A stretch of 15,578 nt of DNA, taken from the NCBI GenBank assembly GCA_035328465.1, contig DAOLIQ010000076.1, positions 1 to 15,578 of the forward strand. Reading direction: 5' to 3'. Position numbers and translations under genes: made by a program. The notes below the pieces were generated by a model. It saw nothing but the letters and a program-made list of their open reading frames with translations. It did not search any database and was not told where the DNA came from. Of this stretch, positions 6,663 to 15,331 are shown in pieces; position 1 is the first letter of the stretch, and every line of letters starts with the position of its first letter. Origin of the DNA: JADJEI01 sp035328465 (GTDB lineage: Bacteria > Bacteroidota > Ignavibacteria > Ignavibacteriales > Ignavibacteriaceae).

Positions 6663-9600
6663 ATGGATTATAATATATTCGATAAATTAAATTCTGCGCC
6701 AATAGGCATTTTGATTTTTTCAAAAGATTATGTTGTTACTTACATCAATGCTTCTTTAGAAAAGCTCGGGGAGTTATACAATTTTCCGTTTTCAAATCTT
6801 ATAAATACAAGATTCAACGAATCTGAATTATGGCATCTGTTTTCACTTGACGATCATATTGAAGAATTAAAGAATGGGTATGGTTTTCAAAAAGAAGCTA
6901 TGAATGTTCAATCATCAAATAGCAGTAACGTTTCAATATTATTAAAATGCACCCCTGCCTTTGATAACAAAAAAAACTTTGACGGTGGAATAATTGTATT
7001 TGAAGATTTTAGAATACTTGCCGAAACGAATGATGAGTTGAAGTCACAATCACAATTCAGTAAAACATTTTTAAAAAATTTTCCCGGATTAGTGTTTGTG
7101 ACAAACAGATTTGGAAATATTGTCTTATGCGGCGGAGATAGACTCACCCGATTTCCTGTGTTTGAGTCCGAATTATTAAATATTGAAATAACTTCTATTT
7201 TTAATTCTGATTTCACCCTTACAGAAAAGATCGAACAAGTTAAAACTGAATTGACACAGCAATCACTAAAATTGAATTTAACTCTGCAGCGGGAAAATCT
7301 GATTTTTGATTGTAATATATTTCCTCATCTTACAGATTCAGACTTGCTTGACTCTATTTATTTCTTTTTGCTCGATATCACTTCTTCCGAAGAAGAAAAG
7401 AATTTGTTCATTCAGAATTCTAAACATTATGATCAATACAAAATTGCAAACTCACTTTTGGGCTTTTCTTTAATAATACTTTCAGAGAATAATCTTATTA
7501 AATATTGGGATGAGGGATGCTCCGAAATTTTCAAACAGGATTTTAAATCAATCTATCAGAAACCATTAACTGAAATTTTTAAAGAAATTACCCCCGAACT
7601 TTTAATTGAGATTAGAACTGAATTACAAACAACCGATATAAAAAAACTTAATCTTATTTGGGCATTCGGGGATATTAATAAAACTGTTGAATTAAATTTT
7701 ATTAAATCAACAGTTGAAAACGAACTACTTATCTATTGTTTGGACATTACTGAGAAAAGATTAGCTGAAAAAGAAATAAAAAACTCGCAAATGAAATTGA
7801 TGGAAATCATCAACGATTATTCAGAAGCATTTTGTGAGATAGATAAAGATGGAAAAATTGCATTCTCAAACAGATCGTTTCAAAATATTATTCAATTAAA
7901 CAATACAGAATTATCAGGTAAAGATTTTTTTTCAATTGTTGACCCCTCCTCCACATTCAATTCCTTTGATGCACTAAAAGGTTTTATTAAAAATGAAACT
8001 GTAAAGATAGATTTGAACTTACTTGGCAGGAAAGAAAATAAAACTGAAGTGACTGCGTCTTTCCTTCCAAAATTTGACAGTCAAAATAATCTTCATTGCA
8101 TCTTTTGCTTTCTGAAAGATAACTCTGCAATTAAAAAAATTGAGAAACAACTTAGCTTCTATCAATCAATGTTCGACTCCGCATTCGACGGGATGGCCGT
8201 TGAATCCGAGGGAAGAATAGTAACAGCAAACAATGCTTTTTCAGAAATTTTTGGCTATGAATTAAGCAGTCAACTTGAAAATAAAGATATTCTCGATCTC
8301 GTTTCGAACGATGATATTTTAAAAGTCGCTGAATACCTCCGTCTTCGCGAGCGCAACAAAGATGCTCCACATAGATTTGAATTTCTTGCTAAACGAAAAG
8401 ATAAATCGTTTTTCTATGCTGAAATTTCTGTTGCGAGATTCGAAAAGGACAATAATGTTAACCTTGTCATAATTGCCCGTGATGTAACTGAAAGGAAAAG
8501 AGCACAAAAAGCTATTCGTGAATCAGAAGAGAAATATCGGAGCATAACTGAAAACATTGATGACTTTTTATTCACTTTCGAGCGATCAGGAAAATTTTTA
8601 TTACCGGTTTTTTATACAAGCTCAGTTGATAAAATTACAGGTTACACTCAGACAGAATTTTTAAGCGATGGCAGGCTATTTATAAAAATTATTCACCCCG
8701 ATGATTTTTCCTCTCTTAAAAAGAAATTAAGAAATCTTCTTAAAAGTAAAATTCAGGAAACCGGCGAGTTTGAGCTAAGAATTATAAGCAAATTTGGAAA
8801 TATTGTTTGGGTAAGAGTTAAAGTAAATCTTGTCCGAAATGATAAAGGCATCATTCAAAAAATTTATGGCTTAGTCAGTGACATAACGTATAGAAAAAAA
8901 GCTGAAGAGGAATTAAAAAAGTCAACCGAGAATCTTTTGAAAGTTAGCGAAACAAAGGATAGATTTTTATCAATCGTTTCTCACGATTTGCGCACACCCT
9001 TTAGCTCTATACTTGGTTTTACAGACTTACTATTAAACGATGCAGAGCTAAGTGATGAAGAGCAAAAGCAGTATGTTCGTTATATTCAAGATTCATCTAA
9101 TTCAATGCTGCATCTTGTAAATTCACTTCTTGATTGGACAAGGCTTCAGTCTGGTAGAATAAAATATGAACCTCAAAAAATTTCCGCAGCAGGAATAATA
9201 AAAGATGCTTTAACAACTATCACCGGGTCTGCAATAGTTAAAAAAATTAACATCTCATCTTCTGTTGGCGATGAAGTTTTAATATTTGCAGATAGGAATC
9301 TGATTTATCAGGTTTTTAACAATTTATTATCGAACTCTGTTAAATTCACTTCCGCGGGGGGAAATATAATCATCTCTGCCAAGAGAGCTGAAGAACCCCG
9401 GTTTATTGAATTTTCAGTTAAGGACGATGGGGTGGGGATAAAACCCGAAAACATAAAAAAACTTTTCAGCATTGATTCTAAATTTACTTCCGAGGGAACT
9501 GCCGGGGAAAAAGGAAGCGGATTAGGATTATCACTTGTTAAAGAAATAATTGAGAAGCATGGTGGTGAAATTTCTGTATCGAGTGAATTTGGAGCAGGAA

Positions 9601-10016
9601 CTGAATTCAGATTCACCCTGCCTGTCGCTTCATCAAAAATCCTCTTAGTTGACGATAGTAAAACTGATAGACTTCTTTATACAAAAATTTTAAGAAGCAT
9701 CACTCCTGAATATGAAGTTGAAATTGCTTCGAATGGAAAAGAAGCAATAGAAAAAATCATTGCCGAAACTCCCGCCCTTGTTATTTCTGATCACGCTATG
9801 CCTGAGATGAACGGAATACAATTAGTTAAAGAAATTTCACGATCTGAAGTTAAGGGAAAACCTCCATTAATAATTTTAAGCAGCGATGTTGATTTGAATC
9901 TTACCGAATATTATCACGAACTTGGTGTTGAAAATGTATTCCGCAAACCTGTGAACATCAGTGTGCTGAAGCAGGCTGTAGAAAAATCCTTACGCAAAGG
10001 ATTAAGCGGGAATTAG
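6663..10016 (+). CDS. Multi-PAS hybrid histidine kinase with C-terminal receiver domain
   Basis: A soluble protein of 1117 residues with no signal peptide or membrane helix. About six PAS domains run in series (roughly 5-115, 130-245, 255-370, 380-490, 500-615, 625-745); the last two end in the typical DVTERKRAQKAIRESEEKYR and DITYRKKAEEEL joints. HisKA carries FLSIVSHDLRTP with phospho-acceptor His774. The HATPase has its N box (NNLLSNSVKF), G1 (DDGVGI) and G2 (GSGLGLSLVK). A receiver starts at about 993, with Asp997/Asp998, acceptor Asp1043 (ISDHAMPEMNG) and Lys1095 (FRKP). All catalytic residues are present, so it should sense a cytoplasmic signal, autophosphorylate and pass phosphate to its own receiver. 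No response regulator or Hpt protein is adjacent, and the next gene converges on it. The ligands are unknown; none of the PAS domains shows a recognisable cofactor signature. Confidence 0.93.
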   Translation: MDYNIFDKLNSAPIGILIFSKDYVVTYINASLEKLGELYNFPFSNLINTRFNESELWHLFSLDDHIEELKNGYGFQKEAMNVQSSNSSNVSILLKCTPAFDNKKNFDGGIIVFEDFRILAETNDELKSQSQFSKTFLKNFPGLVFVTNRFGNIVLCGGDRLTRFPVFESELLNIEITSIFNSDFTLTEKIEQVKTELTQQSLKLNLTLQRENLIFDCNIFPHLTDSDLLDSIYFFLLDITSSEEEKNLFIQNSKHYDQYKIANSLLGFSLIILSENNLIKYWDEGCSEIFKQDFKSIYQKPLTEIFKEITPELLIEIRTELQTTDIKKLNLIWAFGDINKTVELNFIKSTVENELLIYCLDITEKRLAEKEIKNSQMKLMEIINDYSEAFCEIDKDGKIAFSNRSFQNIIQLNNTELSGKDFFSIVDPSSTFNSFDALKGFIKNETVKIDLNLLGRKENKTEVTASFLPKFDSQNNLHCIFCFLKDNSAIKKIEKQLSFYQSMFDSAFDGMAVESEGRIVTANNAFSEIFGYELSSQLENKDILDLVSNDDILKVAEYLRLRERNKDAPHRFEFLAKRKDKSFFYAEISVARFEKDNNVNLVIIARDVTERKRAQKAIRESEEKYRSITENIDDFLFTFERSGKFLLPVFYTSSVDKITGYTQTEFLSDGRLFIKIIHPDDFSSLKKKLRNLLKSKIQETGEFELRIISKFGNIVWVRVKVNLVRNDKGIIQKIYGLVSDITYRKKAEEELKKSTENLLKVSETKDRFLSIVSHDLRTPFSSILGFTDLLLNDAELSDEEQKQYVRYIQDSSNSMLHLVNSLLDWTRLQSGRIKYEPQKISAAGIIKDALTTITGSAIVKKINISSSVGDEVLIFADRNLIYQVFNNLLSNSVKFTSAGGNIIISAKRAEEPRFIEFSVKDDGVGIKPENIKKLFSIDSKFTSEGTAGEKGSGLGLSLVKEIIEKHGGEISVSSEFGAGTEFRFTLPVASSKILLVDDSKTDRLLYTKILRSITPEYEVEIASNGKEAIEKIIAETPALVISDHAMPEMNGIQLVKEISRSEVKGKPPLIILSSDVDLNLTEYYHELGVENVFRKPVNISVLKQAVEKSLRKGLSGN

Positions 10017-10030
10017 AGCTAAAAGACTTT

Positions 10031-10065
10031 AAAAATTAAAATCAGAATCTTTGAAGTAAAGAATT
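10031..10065. terminator. Weak AT-only inverted repeat between convergent genes
   Basis: AAAAATTA (10031-10038) pairs with TAATTTTT (10058-10065) across 19 bases, in the 50-base gap between the kinase and the convergent GH13 gene. It could serve as a weak bidirectional terminator, but the stem has no G or C and may be chance. Confidence 0.2.
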
Positions 10066-10066
10066 A

Positions 10067-12154
10067 CTAATTTTTCTTTAACACCAAACCCGAAGATGGG
10101 GGAATTGAAATTATTCCGATTACTGTTTCAATCACCTCTTTCCCAGCTTTTTCTGAATTCACTAAAACATCCCATTTGCCTGTCGGCAGTTCGGCTGCAA
10201 CTTCTTTTAATGGATTTGCATTAAATAAGACTACAAAATCTTCATCTTTGTGTTGTACTTCATAGCCCAAAGCAAAATCATTATCGTGAACAGGTATGAA
10301 TTTCACTTCTTCATATTCTGCTCTTCTGAATGATTTAAATTCTGTCCTCAACTCAATTAAGCCTTTGTAGTAATCCCATAAATCCTGGTTCAACTTTACG
10401 TGCTCATAATTGATATAATTCACAGCGTTATCTTTATCATAAGTATTGTGGTCAATCATTCCGCGATGTGGGTCGTTAAGATTCGTTTGAGGAATAACTT
10501 TACTTCGTGCAAATTCCTGCCCTTCACTAATCATTGTAATACCACGCGAAGTAAAAAGAAACAATGCGCCAAGTTTGTTCAGTTTTAATTGGGCTGGAGT
10601 AAGCTTCACATTTTTATCAATGTCGTTAATAATCTCATCCGGTCTAACATCACGAAGGGCTATCCTAATAAAATCGCCGAAGGAATATCCATCATGAGAT
10701 TCGAGATAGTTTACAGAGTGACTTGCATTTTGAAATAAGCCAAGCGAATCTTTTGTAAGCGTTCCGTTGACATAACTCTTAATTCTTTGCGGAGAATTAT
10801 TTCCATACCAATTTCCAAAAATCCAGCCAAGTCCATTAATAGGATTTTCACCTTTTATTCCATTTCTAATTTGATCATTCCATGCACCCCACCCGCGTAA
10901 AGAAAATCCTGCAGGATCATATCCCCCGCCCCATGGCTCGCAGACAAATATCACATAAGGATTTATTTTTTTTGCTTCATAGATAATTGTTTCGATAGTC
11001 TCCCAGTCTATTAGTTTTCCAAGATCAAAGCGGAAACCATCAACGTGATACTCTTTCATCCAATATAAAATACTTTCAACAATCAAGCGGCGAAGCATTG
11101 GTCTTTCTGTTTTAAGGTCGTTACCGCAGCCGCTGACTTCAGTGCAATTTCCTTTTTCGTTTAATCTGAAATAATATTCTTTATCAATTTCTTTTAAATT
11201 GCCATACTCATATTCAGATAGATGATTATAAACAACGTCCATAATAACTGCTATATTTTCTTTATGAAAAGCTTTCACCATATCCTTAAAATCATTCACA
11301 GCTTTTGCATCAGCGCCGCTCCATTTATTCATTTCTAATTCACGAACATTTTCAGAGTAATATGATTCTGGTGCAAAAAATGCTGCTGTCATATATCCCC
11401 AATGATTGCGTTGGTAAGGATTCCAAGTGTTGTACTTTCCCCGCAGAGACTCTTTAAATGGAATTTCGATGTTAGCGAATTCCTGAGCAGGTAAAAGTTC
11501 AACGGTATTTACACCTAATTTTTTTAGATAGTCTATCCCGCCTGTTTTACCTTTTTCAACCAGCCCTTTGTATGTTCCTCTTTCGCTGACTCCTGATGAT
11601 GGGTGTTCAGTCATATCACGAATATGCATTTCGTAAACAATTAGATCGTGCCAATCTCTTTGTATCCATTCATCATTCTGCCAATCAAAATTATTTTCTT
11701 TTATAATTATTCCTTTACGCGGAGTAAAATATGTGTTATAGCTTGCCACCGCCTTTGCATAAGGATCAAGGCAAAGTACTGCGGCTTCATCTTTATGCTT
11801 TACATTAAATCCATAAAATTTTCCGTAAAGTTCGGCATCAAGAGAAGTTTCCCACACGGCATTTTCATCTCTTGACATTTCATATTCTTTGCCGTTTGCT
11901 TCATCAACTTTATCAAAGATTACAAGAGAAACTTTATCGGCATTTGGAGTAAAAAACCTAAAATATGTTTTCCCATTTTCAACAAATGAACCAAGTTTTT
12001 TTTCTGAGTATAATTTATCAAGTTCATTTTGTTTCAATTGAAACTGTGTTTTTTTGTTTGACTGCTTTTTTGGTTTATCTGAAATGTACAAGGCACTTCC
12101 TAAAAATGTTATTGTTACTAAAAATATTATCGAACGAAGAAATAATTTTTTCAT
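10067..12154 (-). CDS. Exported GH13 isoamylase/pullulanase-like alpha-glucan hydrolase with CBM48-like domain
   Basis: A protein of 695 residues. Residues 5-25 are a hydrophobic signal or anchor with no lipobox Cys, so the enzyme is likely periplasmic or membrane-tethered. Residues about 55-150 form a CBM48-like N-domain (YFRFFTPNADKVSLVIFD). The GH13 barrel follows with all four conserved regions: DVVYNH (Asp306, His311), GFRFDLG (nucleophile Asp377), CEPWGG (acid/base Glu406) and ESHDGY (His487, Asp488). NHWGYMTAAFFAP resembles the NYWGYMT segment of isoamylase/GlgX-type debranching enzymes rather than the pullulanase YNWGYDP. It should cleave alpha-1,6 (perhaps also alpha-1,4) bonds in starch- or glycogen-like glucans. 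It lies 19 bases after the small unknown gene and is probably the last gene of a three-gene cluster. Assignment to GH13 is firm; the linkage specificity is not. Confidence 0.92.
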   Translation of the reverse strand: MKKLFLRSIIFLVTITFLGSALYISDKPKKQSNKKTQFQLKQNELDKLYSEKKLGSFVENGKTYFRFFTPNADKVSLVIFDKVDEANGKEYEMSRDENAVWETSLDAELYGKFYGFNVKHKDEAAVLCLDPYAKAVASYNTYFTPRKGIIIKENNFDWQNDEWIQRDWHDLIVYEMHIRDMTEHPSSGVSERGTYKGLVEKGKTGGIDYLKKLGVNTVELLPAQEFANIEIPFKESLRGKYNTWNPYQRNHWGYMTAAFFAPESYYSENVRELEMNKWSGADAKAVNDFKDMVKAFHKENIAVIMDVVYNHLSEYEYGNLKEIDKEYYFRLNEKGNCTEVSGCGNDLKTERPMLRRLIVESILYWMKEYHVDGFRFDLGKLIDWETIETIIYEAKKINPYVIFVCEPWGGGYDPAGFSLRGWGAWNDQIRNGIKGENPINGLGWIFGNWYGNNSPQRIKSYVNGTLTKDSLGLFQNASHSVNYLESHDGYSFGDFIRIALRDVRPDEIINDIDKNVKLTPAQLKLNKLGALFLFTSRGITMISEGQEFARSKVIPQTNLNDPHRGMIDHNTYDKDNAVNYINYEHVKLNQDLWDYYKGLIELRTEFKSFRRAEYEEVKFIPVHDNDFALGYEVQHKDEDFVVLFNANPLKEVAAELPTGKWDVLVNSEKAGKEVIETVIGIISIPPSSGLVLKKN

Positions 12155-12173
12155 TTCTTTTTTGAAATTTTAA

Positions 12174-12503
12174 TCATTGTGAATATATCACACCATCAAC
12201 AACAGGAGTTACGCATATTAATGGATGTTCAGGCACTCCGAACTTTTCAAAAATTTCTTCGAACAATTGAATATGCATTCCGCGTTTTTCAAGTTTATAA
12301 AATTTATTATAGCTCATAAATTTTCCATTTTTGTCCGAAGGTGCACCAAAGTAAATAGAATTGCTGTAATCAGCTTTTGCATGCAATTTAAGAAATTCAA
12401 CTTTACTGTTATCTCCGCCATCGTGTTCGTAAGAGACAGCTCTGAATTCTTCAACTATTCCGTTGTTTATTACTAAATAGATATTTAAAATAATTTCGTT
12501 CAT
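12174..12503 (-). CDS. Small conserved-looking protein of unknown function
   Basis: A protein of 109 residues with no signal peptide and no membrane helix, mixed alpha/beta by appearance (NIYLVINNGIVEEFRAVSYEHDGG; QLFEEIFEKFGVPEHPLICVTPVVDGV). I do not recognise a family. The ATG at 12503 lies inside the end of the upstream 7TM gene in another frame, giving a 53-base overlap. No later in-frame ATG precedes the apparently structured region, so the overlap seems real. There is no Shine-Dalgarno sequence, and translation is probably coupled to the upstream gene. The GH13 gene begins 19 bases after its stop. Its place between a membrane protein and an exported glucan hydrolase suggests co-expression but gives no function. 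Confidence 0.6.
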   Translation of the reverse strand: MNEIILNIYLVINNGIVEEFRAVSYEHDGGDNSKVEFLKLHAKADYSNSIYFGAPSDKNGKFMSYNKFYKLEKRGMHIQLFEEIFEKFGVPEHPLICVTPVVDGVIYSQ

Positions 12504-13200
12504 CGTTAAAAGGTGAATTATATAAACAAATAAAACTTAAGCACACTGCATATACAAATGCAAACTTGCACAATATACTTTCCATCGCAGAGATGACTGA
12601 ATAATTTCGGGCGAACATTAAAGTAAATCCAACTAAAACCGGAACGCTGATAAAGATTGATCCAAACAGTAAAACTTTTGCAAGCAGTTTTTCTGATACA
12701 GACTTTGCTTTGCCATTTTCAACTTCGACTTGACGAAGAAATTTTATAAGTAAGGCTATCGAGATCAAAATTGGCAAATAATAAAATGCCCCAAACAAAT
12801 CTCCCAAAGGATAGTGATAGCTTGCATATAAAACAGTGCAGCTTGTTACAGCAAATTCCGGTATAACAAATAAGTAATAGATTGAAAATGTAATTGCCGG
12901 AATGAAAATCAAAAAAAAATTTTTATTTAGTTTATTATCAATCGTAAGTGTAAGCGACAATAACAAATTTAATGGCGGAAGAAAACTTATTAATACGAAT
13001 GCAAGATATGGATAGAATGGAGCTTGTAAGCCTGTCTGACACATTAAAAATTCCATAGTCTGGTATGAAGCAAGAAGCGCAATCATTATCATTGCAATAA
13101 CATTGATTCGATTCTTCTCGATAAATACGATAAGATTGAATAGCAACAGAAATTCTATACAAGCAAATAAAAGTGATACTATTCCGTTCCAATTATCCAA
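12451..13200 (-). CDS. Seven-helix integral membrane protein of unknown function
   Basis: A protein of 249 residues that is mostly hydrophobic, with about seven membrane helices (roughly 4-26, 31-52, 62-86, 94-114, 130-155, 170-195, 205-225) and a short polar tail ending in NKQRNS. The layout resembles the stand-alone or N-terminal 7TM sensor regions found ahead of histidine kinases and cyclases, but no output domain follows. The start is TTG: an in-frame stop lies two codons upstream, and no ATG is available before the first helix. Conserved-looking Cys residues at SCTVLYASYHYP could be functional. The 3' end overlaps the 109-residue gene by 53 bases. It is probably the first gene of a cluster with that gene and the GH13 enzyme. 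Confidence 0.72.
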   Translation of the reverse strand: MDNWNGIVSLLFACIEFLLLFNLIVFIEKNRINVIAMIMIALLASYQTMEFLMCQTGLQAPFYPYLAFVLISFLPPLNLLLSLTLTIDNKLNKNFFLIFIPAITFSIYYLFVIPEFAVTSCTVLYASYHYPLGDLFGAFYYLPILISIALLIKFLRQVEVENGKAKSVSEKLLAKVLLFGSIFISVPVLVGFTLMFARNYSVISAMESILCKFAFVYAVCLSFICLYNSPFNDERNYFKYLFSNKQRNS

Positions 13201-13223
13201 AACTTATTCCAGATTTTTGAGAT

Positions 13224-13231
13224 CAAAAATA
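13224..13231 (-). promoter_or_regulatory. Possible Bacteroidota-type -7 box for the 7TM gene (TATTTTTG)
   Basis: The minus strand reads TATTTTTG, matching TAnnTTTG, 23 bases before the TTG start at 13200. No clear TTG element is found about 20 bases further upstream. The same octamer lies upstream of fumC. It is weak on its own in AT-rich DNA. Confidence 0.3.
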
Positions 13232-13260
13232 ATGATTTCTTCCAGTAATAATGCTATAAT
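13232..13260 (+). promoter_or_regulatory. Possible promoter for the small secreted protein gene
   Basis: A perfect TATAAT lies at 13255-13260, with ATGATT (3 of 6 matches to TTGACA) 17 bases upstream at 13232-13237. It would give a leader of about 80 bases before the start at 13347. Bacteroidota-type sigma factors prefer another consensus, so this is tentative. Confidence 0.3.
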
Positions 13261-13334
13261 TCTTACCCTAAATTAAACGCCGATTCATTTTTTAGTAACG
13301 CATTATTCAGGTATGTTCGCTTCAACAATAAAAA

Positions 13335-13339
13335 AAGGA
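13335..13339 (+). promoter_or_regulatory. Shine-Dalgarno (AAGGA) that supports a TTG start
   Basis: AAGGA sits 7 bases before the TTG at 13347. No in-frame ATG is available at the head of the signal peptide, so this site fixes the unusual start. Confidence 0.65.
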
Positions 13340-13346
13340 TATTCAG

Positions 13347-13772
13347 TTGAAAAAGAAAATTTTATTTCTCTTTGCTCTTGCCGTGCTTTTTGTTCCGGGA
13401 TCGCTCACTAATGTTTTTGCTCAAAGTGAACCTGTTCTTTACTTTTGTGAAAGATATGATTCAAATGATGGCGAGGTTGGGGTTAGCGATAGATTCACAA
13501 CAGGTTATTTAACCGTGATGGTGAAATCAGATAATGCACTCAATCTTACAGATGTTCATATTCAGTTTGACAAATTCAATGAAAGAAATAAGGACTTTGA
13601 ATTTTATAAAAAGTTTGATTATTCAATCGAGCGAGATATGAGCTACGTTTTCTTTGAAAAAAATTCCGACAGCGATATGAAGTTTACCGAACCGGGATTA
13701 TATCGCGTGTTCCTGTTAGATAACAAGGATAGAACAGTTGCAAGCGCTTTGATTGAAATTATTTCGAATTAA
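13347..13772 (+). CDS. Small secreted protein of unknown function
   Basis: A protein of 141 residues that starts at TTG, supported by an AAGGA site 7 bases upstream. Residues 1-26 are a textbook Sec signal peptide (Lys-rich start, Leu/Phe core, cleavage after VFA before QSEP). The mature part of about 115 residues looks like a beta-sandwich (YLTVMVKSDNALNLTDVHIQFD; EPGLYRVFLLDNKDRTVASALIEI). The final strands resemble the end of small Ig- or C2-like folds. There is one Cys in the mature protein and no sorting domain or lipobox, so a periplasmic location is likely. I do not recognise a family. It is transcribed away from the 7TM cluster and converges on fumC, with a long hairpin between them. 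Confidence 0.75.
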   Translation: MKKKILFLFALAVLFVPGSLTNVFAQSEPVLYFCERYDSNDGEVGVSDRFTTGYLTVMVKSDNALNLTDVHIQFDKFNERNKDFEFYKKFDYSIERDMSYVFFEKNSDSDMKFTEPGLYRVFLLDNKDRTVASALIEIISN

Positions 13773-13787
13773 TTATTTTTAATATTT

Positions 13788-13829
13788 AACTGTCACACTT
13801 AGTGATTATGCCCTCTAAGTGCGACAGTT
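13788..13829. repeat. 15-bp inverted repeat between convergent genes (REP-like or terminator)
   Basis: AACTGTCACACTTAG (13788-13802) and CTAAGTGCGACAGTT (13815-13829) pair at 14 of 15 positions around a 12-base loop. The odd pair is A-C on the plus-strand RNA but a G-U wobble on the minus-strand RNA, so the stem is unbroken for fumC transcripts. No T-run follows on either strand, so it is not a classic intrinsic terminator. It could end transcription by blocking or protect 3' ends. The CTGTCACACT...GACAG form recalls dispersed palindromes in related genomes (from memory). Confidence 0.6.
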
Positions 13830-13876
13830 AGATAACGTAAGCCTTCGACAAATTCAGTCCCACACAGATTTATATT

Positions 13877-15268
13877 TTATTTTCCCGGTCCAACCATCTT
13901 CTCCGGTCTTACCACTTCATCAAACTTTTCTGAACTCAATAAACCAAGATCCATTGCTGCTTGTTTAAGGGTGGTGTTTTCTTTGTGTGCCTTCTTTGCA
14001 ACTTTAGCTGAGTTGTCATAACCTATGTGCGGATTAAGTGCAGTTACAAGCATTAAAGAATTATCTAAGTGCTTTTTAATATTTGTTCTGTTTGCTTCAA
14101 TTCCAACGACACAATTATCAGTAAAGCTTCCGCAGGCATCGGAGATTAATCTTATTGAATTAAGCACATTGAAAATGATAACAGGTTTAAAAACATTCAA
14201 CTCGAAATTTCCCATTGCTCCACCAAAGTTAACGGCGACATCATTCCCAAAAACCTGTGCACATACCATCGTCATCGCTTCGCTTTGTGTGGGGTTCACT
14301 TTTCCCGGCATAATAGAACTACCCGGTTCATTTTCAGGCAGATTAAGCTCGCCTAAGCCGCAGCGAGGACCACTGCCAAGCCAGCGAACATCATTTGCTA
14401 TCTTCATTAAGGATGCGGCAAGAGTTTTTAGTACGCCGCTGAATTCAACAAGCGCATCGTGTGTTCCGAGTGCTTCATATTTATTTGGTGCAGTAACGAA
14501 TTTCTTTCCTGTCAACTTTGCGATGTGCCAGGCGGATTTAACAGCAAAATCAGGGTGGGTGTTTAATCCTGTGCCAACAGCTGTTCCGCCGAGAGCAAGT
14601 TCATACAACCTTGGGAGCGCTGCATTTATTCTATCCAAGCCGTTGTTAAGCATTTGAACATATCCGCTGAATTCCTGTCCGAGTGTTAATGGAACCGCAT
14701 CCATCAAATGCGTTCTCCCGATTTTAATTATGTCTTTAAATTCCTTTTCTTTCACGGCAAGAGCATCGCGAAGTTTTGTAACCATTGGAATTAACCTGCG
14801 ATGAACTTCCTCAACAGCGGCGATGTGCATTGCAGTCGGGAAAGTATCGTTTGAGGATTGCGCTTTATTAACATCATCATTGGGATGGATGGGTTTTTTA
14901 CTTCCCATTTCTCCGCCGGCAATTTCAATTGCACGATTTGAGATCACTTCATTTGCATTCATATTTGTCTGTGTGCCGCTACCGGTTTGCCAAACGACGA
15001 GGGGGAAGTGTTCGTCGAGTTTACCTTCGATTACTTCGTCAGCGGCTTTGACAATCAAATCAGCTTTATCTGCAGGAAGTGTTCCAAGTTCTTTATTCGT
15101 TAGTGCGGCAGCTTTTTTTAATATTCCAAGAGCACGGATTAACTCGCGCGGGAATTTCTCTCCCCCTATTTTAAAGTTCATTAACGAGCGGGCTGTTTGT
15201 GCGCCGTAATATTTATCCGATGGAACTTCAATTTCACCCATCGTGTCTTTTTCAATTCGGTAGTTCAT
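13877..15268 (-). CDS. fumC: Fumarate hydratase class II
   Basis: A protein of 463 residues, the normal length for class II fumarase, full from MNYRIEKDTMGEIEVPSDKYYGAQTARS to the C-terminus. It interconverts fumarate and L-malate in the TCA cycle as a cytosolic homotetramer without an iron-sulphur cluster. Visible signatures are TGSGTQTNMNANEVI, THLMDAVPLTLGQE (with His187) and the superfamily loop GSSIMPGKVNP with Ser317/Ser318, which carries the catalytic serine. The KxN portion of the signature and the fumarase-like WQTGSGTQTNMN separate it from aspartase and argininosuccinate lyase; aspartase is the main alternative but is less likely. The ATG at 15268 has GGGAG 7 bases upstream. It stands alone, convergent with the small secreted protein gene. 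Confidence 0.96.
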   Translation of the reverse strand: MNYRIEKDTMGEIEVPSDKYYGAQTARSLMNFKIGGEKFPRELIRALGILKKAAALTNKELGTLPADKADLIVKAADEVIEGKLDEHFPLVVWQTGSGTQTNMNANEVISNRAIEIAGGEMGSKKPIHPNDDVNKAQSSNDTFPTAMHIAAVEEVHRRLIPMVTKLRDALAVKEKEFKDIIKIGRTHLMDAVPLTLGQEFSGYVQMLNNGLDRINAALPRLYELALGGTAVGTGLNTHPDFAVKSAWHIAKLTGKKFVTAPNKYEALGTHDALVEFSGVLKTLAASLMKIANDVRWLGSGPRCGLGELNLPENEPGSSIMPGKVNPTQSEAMTMVCAQVFGNDVAVNFGGAMGNFELNVFKPVIIFNVLNSIRLISDACGSFTDNCVVGIEANRTNIKKHLDNSLMLVTALNPHIGYDNSAKVAKKAHKENTTLKQAAMDLGLLSSEKFDEVVRPEKMVGPGK

Positions 15269-15275
15269 TTCTAAT

Positions 15276-15280
15276 CTCCC
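15276..15280 (-). promoter_or_regulatory. Shine-Dalgarno (GGGAG) for fumC
   Basis: On the minus strand GGGAG lies 7 bases before the fumC ATG, supporting that start. Confidence 0.75.
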
Positions 15281-15331
15281 TAAATTTGTTATATAAAATA
15301 CTTCTGTATAAAAAACTTTTGTTTGTTAAAT

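Noticed and set aside
13840..13866. A degenerate copy of the widespread CCTTCGACAAGCTCAG repeat.
   Set aside because: It is only a partial match over about 15 bases without a pairing arm. I mention it but do not list it as a feature.
14025..14657. A 210-codon plus-strand frame opposite fumC.
   Set aside because: It is antisense to a highly conserved enzyme gene, with no ribosome site or known domain. Its length follows from the codon bias of fumC.
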